DNA of 9,694 bases, taken from NCBI GenBank assembly GCA_913009315.1, contig CAJVZA010000068.1, positions 1-9,694 on the forward strand, written 5' to 3'. This DNA is from an uncultured Hippea sp. GTDB lineage: Bacteria > Campylobacterota_A > Desulfurellia > JAADFJ01. Positions 6,935-9,694 of this stretch are shown in pieces (the stretch's first letter is position 1; every line of letters starts with the position of its first letter). The notes under the pieces are model-generated. The model ran no database searches. It was not told the origin of the DNA and saw nothing but the letters and a program-made list of their open reading frames with translations. The position numbers and the translations under genes were made by a program.

Positions 6935-6949
6935 CTACTAAATAAGTAG
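6935..6949. promoter_or_regulatory. Inverted repeat resembling an IscR/Rrf2-family operator
   Basis: CTACT-AAATA-AGTAG: two 5-bp arms around 5 bases. The inner pattern ACT-N5-AGT, with an A/T-only centre, is that of the type-1 IscR site (GACT-RWWWY-AGTC), with the outermost G/C of each half changed. It begins 2 bp downstream of the -10 box of the desulfurase promoter and so covers the expected transcription start, where a bound repressor would block transcription. That it is read by an Rrf2-family Fe-S sensor is inference. No such regulator gene is in the window. Confidence 0.5.
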
Positions 6950-6951
6950 TA

Positions 6952-6979
6952 ATTATAAGAAATCTATAATTGATGTCAA
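6952..6979 (-). promoter_or_regulatory. Consensus sigma-70 promoter of the desulfurase-scaffold unit
   Basis: On the minus strand a perfect TTGACA (6974-6979) and a perfect TATAAT (6952-6957) are separated by 16 bases. The leader to the ATG at 6903 is about 40 bases and contains the operator-like inverted repeat and the GAGGT ribosome binding site. So strong a promoter would be expected to be held down by a repressor. Confidence 0.8.
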
Positions 6980-7014
6980 CAAAGAATTTACATTATATTT
7001 TTAGCATTGCACTA

Positions 7015-7042
7015 TTGATAATTTGATAACTTTGTATATTAT
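7015..7042 (+). promoter_or_regulatory. Sigma-70-type promoter of the flavoprotein gene
   Basis: TTGATA (7015-7020) and TATTAT (7037-7042), each one mismatch from consensus, are separated by 16 bases. Transcription would begin near 7049, leaving a leader of about 30-40 bases before the candidate starts of the downstream gene. It diverges from the desulfurase promoter, with about 35 bp between the two -35 boxes. Confidence 0.5.
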
Positions 7043-7089
7043 TACGGGTATTATGAATTTTATTGGAGTTATTAATTAATGAAAAAAAG

Positions 7090-8175
7090 ATGTTGCCTCC
7101 TCTGAGGATAGGTAATCTGATCGCCGAAATACCCATTATACAGGGCGGCATGGGTGTGGGTATCTCGCTTTCCAAACTCGCTTCTGCGGTAGCTAACGAG
7201 GGAGCGATAGGAATAATATCGGCAGCTGAAATTGGATTTATGGAATCGGATTTTAACAGAAATCCGATGAAAGCAAACCAGCGCGCACTTGCAAAAGAAC
7301 TTAAAAAAGCAAAAGAGGCAAGCAGCGGTCCAATCGGCGTCAACATAATGGTTGCCTCGTCTGATTTTAATGAACTCGTGACAATAAGCGTTGAGAATGG
7401 TGCAGATCTCATAATTTCAGGAGCCGGACTTCCGCTTAACCCTGCACCTAAAGAAATACTCAAAAATGCCGAAACAAAATTTGTTCCCATAGTATCATCA
7501 GCAAGAGCGGCAAAGCTGATTTTCAGATACTGGGCAAATCATCATAGCAGGCTTCCTGATGCTGTTGTTGTTGAGGGGCCGCTTGCCGGAGGACATTTAG
7601 GTTTTAAGAAAGAGCAGATTGACGATGAAAATTTTCGGCTCGAAAAAATACTTCCCGATATCATCTCGATAGTAAAATCATATGAAGAGAAATTCAAAAA
7701 ACTGATCCCGGTTATTCCTGCAGGAGGAATATACACCGGAGCAGATATTGCAAAATATCTGCAGATGGGAGCATCTGGAGTTCAAATGGCAACTCGTTTT
7801 GTTGCTACATACGAGTGCGATGCATCTGATGCATTTAAGCAGGCATTCATAAAATGCAGAAAAGAGGATATAGTAATTATCCAAAGTCCGGTAGGGATGC
7901 CCGGAAGAGCCATAAAAAATGATTTTCTTGAAGATGTGGAAAGAGGTTTAAAGAAGCCTTACAAATGCGTATGGCACTGTTTGAAGCCGTGTGACGGCGA
8001 ACCGTTATACTGCATTGCATCTGCATTGTATAATGCGCAAAAAGGATTTCTTAGAAACGGCTATGTATTTGCAGGAGCCAATGCATGGAGGATAGACAAA
8101 ATGATGTCGGTTAAAGAACTTATAAAAGTTCTTATAGATGAATATGAGATTGCCGTAAGTCAGACAAACTGCTGA
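7090..8175 (+). CDS. Nitronate monooxygenase / FabK-type FMN flavoprotein with Cys-rich C-terminus
   Basis: A 361-residue TIM-barrel flavoprotein of the 2-nitropropane dioxygenase/FabK superfamily. These proteins bind FMN and oxidise nitronates or reduce enoyl-ACP. Family marks are IPIIQGGMGVGISLS (14-28), GPIGVNIMVA (80-89), the SGAGLP turn (110-115), VEGPLAGGHLGF with the family His169, and PVIPAGGIYTGADI followed by GASGVQMATRFVAT (207-240), the FMN phosphate region. After the barrel, Cys293, 297, 301 and 308 form a CX3CX3CX6C cluster, then YNAQKGFLRNGYVFAGANAWR. I recall this tail from clostridial and deltaproteobacterial members of the family; its role is unknown to me. MLPPLRIG at 7090 gives the usual N-terminus, but the ribosome binding site GGAG (7065-7068) is badly placed for it. 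A TTG at 7063 is also in frame. The exact enzyme activity cannot be told apart from sequence. Confidence 0.88.
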   Translation: MLPPLRIGNLIAEIPIIQGGMGVGISLSKLASAVANEGAIGIISAAEIGFMESDFNRNPMKANQRALAKELKKAKEASSGPIGVNIMVASSDFNELVTISVENGADLIISGAGLPLNPAPKEILKNAETKFVPIVSSARAAKLIFRYWANHHSRLPDAVVVEGPLAGGHLGFKKEQIDDENFRLEKILPDIISIVKSYEEKFKKLIPVIPAGGIYTGADIAKYLQMGASGVQMATRFVATYECDASDAFKQAFIKCRKEDIVIIQSPVGMPGRAIKNDFLEDVERGLKKPYKCVWHCLKPCDGEPLYCIASALYNAQKGFLRNGYVFAGANAWRIDKMMSVKELIKVLIDEYEIAVSQTNC

Positions 8176-8197
8176 GACCAATTCCTTGATCCAAAAA

Positions 8198-8668
8198 TTA
8201 TCGCTTTACGATTTCAACTTTCCTGGATAAAGGAAGTATAAGCAAATCATGCGGATCTATCTCTGCCAGCATGTTGCCGGCGCCGGCAGATATCCATATT
8301 TTCTCAAATATAAAGAGTGATTCGTCAACAAAAACAGGTATTTCGGATATTAGTCCGAATGGAGTCACTTCTCCAACGCTGAATCCGGTTGTCTGCTTCG
8401 CAAACTCCGGAGACGATATTTTCAATTTTGTTCCATAAACTTCAGACACTCTGTTTTTATCTATTCTGTTTGCTCCCGATGCAACAACCAAAACAGGATG
8501 TCCGTCTTTCGTTTTGAAAACGATTGATTTGGCAATCCTGGACAATGTACAGCCGACTGCAACAGCCGCATCCTGCGCAGTTCCGGCATCCTGTTCAAAA
8601 CGAATGATGCTGTTTTTTATGCCAAATTTTTTAAATGAATCTATAACTCGTTCTATGCTGGATTTCAA
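8198..8668 (-). CDS. YbaK/ProX-type aminoacyl-tRNA deacylase
   Basis: A 156-residue single-domain protein of the YbaK/EbsC/ProX editing family, which hydrolyses mischarged tRNA in trans (for example Ala- or Cys-tRNA(Pro), depending on subgroup). RIAKSIVFKTKDG contains Lys47, at the position of the essential YbaK lysine. GFSVGEVTPFG (95-105) is the family's glycine-rich substrate loop, with Glu where Gly is common, and ISAGAGNMLAEIDPHDLL is the conserved C-terminal part. The start is TTG at 8668, with AGGAGG and a 6-base spacer. It converges on the flavoprotein gene with 22 bp between the stops and no obvious terminator. Its own promoter lies in the 81-bp region shared with the thiol-disulfide gene. 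The precise substrate is not determined. Confidence 0.93.
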   Translation of the reverse strand: MKSSIERVIDSFKKFGIKNSIIRFEQDAGTAQDAAVAVGCTLSRIAKSIVFKTKDGHPVLVVASGANRIDKNRVSEVYGTKLKISSPEFAKQTTGFSVGEVTPFGLISEIPVFVDESLFIFEKIWISAGAGNMLAEIDPHDLLILPLSRKVEIVKR

Positions 8669-8674
8669 TTTTTG

Positions 8675-8680
8675 CCTCCT
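8675..8680 (-). promoter_or_regulatory. Ribosome binding site of the deacylase gene (AGGAGG)
   Basis: AGGAGG with a 6-base spacer to the TTG at 8668. It decides in favour of a TTG start, since no ATG or GTG lies at a fitting distance. Confidence 0.8.
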
Positions 8681-8686
8681 ATCTGT

Positions 8687-8714
8687 TTGACAATTTCATA
8701 ATAACAATTAGTAT
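8687..8714 (+). promoter_or_regulatory. Candidate promoter of the thiol-disulfide gene
   Basis: A perfect TTGACA (8687-8692) is followed after 16 bases by TAGTAT (8709-8714), a 4/6 match; TATTAG at 8712-8717 is an alternative with a longer spacer. The boxes interleave with the deacylase promoter on the other strand. The -10 assignment is uncertain. Confidence 0.4.
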
Positions 8715-8726
8715 TAGTTATATCAA
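8698..8726 (-). promoter_or_regulatory. Sigma-70-type promoter of the deacylase gene
   Basis: On the minus strand TTGATA (8721-8726) and TATTAT (8698-8703) are separated by an ideal 17 bases, with one mismatch each. Transcription would start near 8691, about 11 bases before the ribosome binding site. Confidence 0.6.
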
Positions 8727-8749
8727 ATTTTTTTGGAGGAATCAAAACT

Positions 8750-9604
8750 ATGGGTAAAATAAAAACAATTGCTATTTTTGCTATTATAATATTGTTTTCG
8801 ATATCGGTAAACAGCAGCAGCTATGCTTCCAGCAAAATTGCAACCGGTTTTGTCAACAAACTTCAATCCCTTTTTGATAAAAGAGGATTGCCTGTCAAAG
8901 TAAAGCTCATAAATGATAAACCGTATAAACTTGAGGGATTCAGGGAAGTTGTAATCGATATAAAAGGAAGAAAAAGTGTTTATCTCACCAATGGAAAACT
9001 GATTATTCCGGCTGTAATTGATCAGAATACCGGAGTAAATCTGCTGAAGCAGGAGGCTTTGCTTCTTAACAAGGTTGACATGAAAAGGTTCAGCTTTGGG
9101 CAATACAACAGGGTGATCGGCAAAAAAGATGCAAAGATCAAAATAGTATTATTCAGCGATTTTCAATGTCCTTACTGCAGACGTCTATGGCCGTATCTCG
9201 TTAATCTTCCTAAAACGTACAATGTTGCCGTATACGAAAAAAATTATCCTCTTCCATTTCACAAAGACGCTATGCTGCTTGCCAAAATTGCTGAAGCGGT
9301 TCGCATAGCATCAGGCAAAAAGATAAATGATTATTTGAACAGAAATGATTTCTCCGGCGGCAATAAAGCAATAACCAAAAAGGTTATAAAAGATAATAAG
9401 CTCGGAAAATATGCCGAAAAAATAAACAAACTCATAGACTCCAAACAAGTCAAAGAAATCATATCAAAAGATATGGCTGAAGGACACAGTGTTGATATAA
9501 CGGGGACTCCAACTCTGTTTATAGATGGATATCGTGTAACAGGAGCGGATGTTCGTTCCATCGAAATGATATTAAAACAAGAAACAAAGAATAAGAAAAG
9601 CTGA
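8750..9604 (+). CDS. Exported DsbC/DsbA-like thiol-disulfide oxidoreductase
   Basis: A 284-residue protein with a Sec signal peptide: basic MGKIK, a hydrophobic stretch at about 6-20 and a likely cleavage after SYA (26). Residues about 30-110 form a small domain whose YLTNGKLIIPAVID and LLKQEALLLNK segments resemble the N-terminal dimerisation domain of DsbC/DsbG. The thioredoxin-fold part follows: IVLFSDFQCPYCRRLWPYL with the redox pair Cys140/Cys143, an inserted helical region (about 170-245), and the cis-proline loop TGTPTLFIDG with Pro254. The architecture suggests a periplasmic disulfide isomerase or oxidase. The CPYC dipeptide does not by itself separate the two. ATG 8750 has GGAGG 10 bases upstream. 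No DsbB/DsbD partner is in the window. Membrane anchoring is unlikely apart from the signal peptide. Confidence 0.92.
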   Translation: MGKIKTIAIFAIIILFSISVNSSSYASSKIATGFVNKLQSLFDKRGLPVKVKLINDKPYKLEGFREVVIDIKGRKSVYLTNGKLIIPAVIDQNTGVNLLKQEALLLNKVDMKRFSFGQYNRVIGKKDAKIKIVLFSDFQCPYCRRLWPYLVNLPKTYNVAVYEKNYPLPFHKDAMLLAKIAEAVRIASGKKINDYLNRNDFSGGNKAITKKVIKDNKLGKYAEKINKLIDSKQVKEIISKDMAEGHSVDITGTPTLFIDGYRVTGADVRSIEMILKQETKNKKS

Positions 9605-9636
9605 AAAAAATAATATTCAAGGGCATGCTCGGAACT

Positions 9637-9694
9637 TTACAGTATGTTTAGGCCCGAGTTCTGATCTTCTAATTCGGGAGCAGTCGGTTGCATT
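9637..9694 (-). CDS. Possible 3' end of an unidentified minus-strand gene
   Basis: On the minus strand, from the window edge, a frame reads MQPTAPELEDQNSGLNIL and stops at TAA (9637-9639). The following 32 bp lead to the convergent end of the thiol-disulfide gene. The acidic, polar composition suits a protein C-terminus, and the Met need not be a start. I do not recognise the family, and the stretch is too short to be sure it is coding. Confidence 0.2.
   Translation of the reverse strand, partial: MQPTAPELEDQNSGLNIL
9653..9678 (+). other. RNA hairpin candidate downstream of the thiol-disulfide gene
   Basis: CCCGAGTT (9653-9660) pairs with AATTCGGG (9671-9678), including one G-U, around a 10-base loop. 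On the minus strand the same site has an A-C mismatch, so the structure favours plus-strand RNA. CCGAG could instead pair with CTCGG at 9628-9632. No T-tract follows, so it is not a clear terminator. Confidence 0.25.

Noticed and set aside
6993-7490. A 165-codon minus-strand ORF opposite the flavoprotein gene
   Set aside because: It is low-complexity, Ser/Ala/Ile-rich and fully antisense to a well-conserved gene. It looks like a shadow frame with no family marks.
8114-8133. Inverted repeat AAGAACTT-ATAA-AAGTTCTT within the end of the flavoprotein gene
   Set aside because: It could serve as a weak terminator for the convergent deacylase gene, but the stem is AT-rich, lies inside coding sequence and has only a very short T run after it. 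The encoded KELIKVLI explains the bases.

Overview
The window looks like chromosomal DNA of an AT-rich Gram-negative bacterium. The gene content is core rather than accessory: ribosomal proteins, arginine biosynthesis, primase, an Fe-S assembly pair and an exported thiol-disulfide protein. The taxon cannot be fixed from sequence alone. The rplM-rpsI-argC linkage and the style of the proteins recall deltaproteobacterial or Deferribacterota-like lineages, but this is only an impression. No mobile element, CRISPR array, tRNA or rRNA gene was recognised.

Reading on the minus strand from the middle of the window leftwards, there are two consecutive transcription units. The first starts at a consensus promoter near 6952-6979 and carries a cysteine desulfurase of the SufS/class-V type (5605-6903). 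It is coupled by an ATGA overlap to an IscU-like scaffold protein (5219-5608). An IscR-like inverted repeat lies on the presumed transcription start. The second unit has its own promoter (5187-5214) and is very compact: rpsT, rplM, rpsI, argC, argJ, dnaG. Most junctions overlap or touch (20 bp, TAATG, 7 bp, ATGA, 20 bp). Translation, arginine synthesis and the start of replication may therefore share one transcript. Neither rpsU nor rpoD, the usual neighbours of dnaG, is present.

Reading on the plus strand from the divergent intergenic region at 6904-7089, there is a nitronate monooxygenase/FabK-type flavoprotein (7090-8175) with a Cys-rich C-terminal segment. Its start codon is ambiguous because of an A7 run. 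It converges on a YbaK/ProX-type aminoacyl-tRNA deacylase gene (8198-8668, minus). An 81-bp divergent region with interleaved promoters then leads to a secreted DsbC/DsbA-like thiol-disulfide protein (8750-9604, plus).

The first 161 bases hold a perfect 14-bp palindrome and perhaps the 3' end of a plus-strand gene. The last 90 bases hold a possible 3' end of a minus-strand gene and a hairpin. Neither end could be assigned to a family. The most interesting parts are the Fe-S locus, with its non-canonical third scaffold ligand and IscR-like operator, and the divergent flavoprotein with four clustered cysteines and a possible slippage-controlled start.
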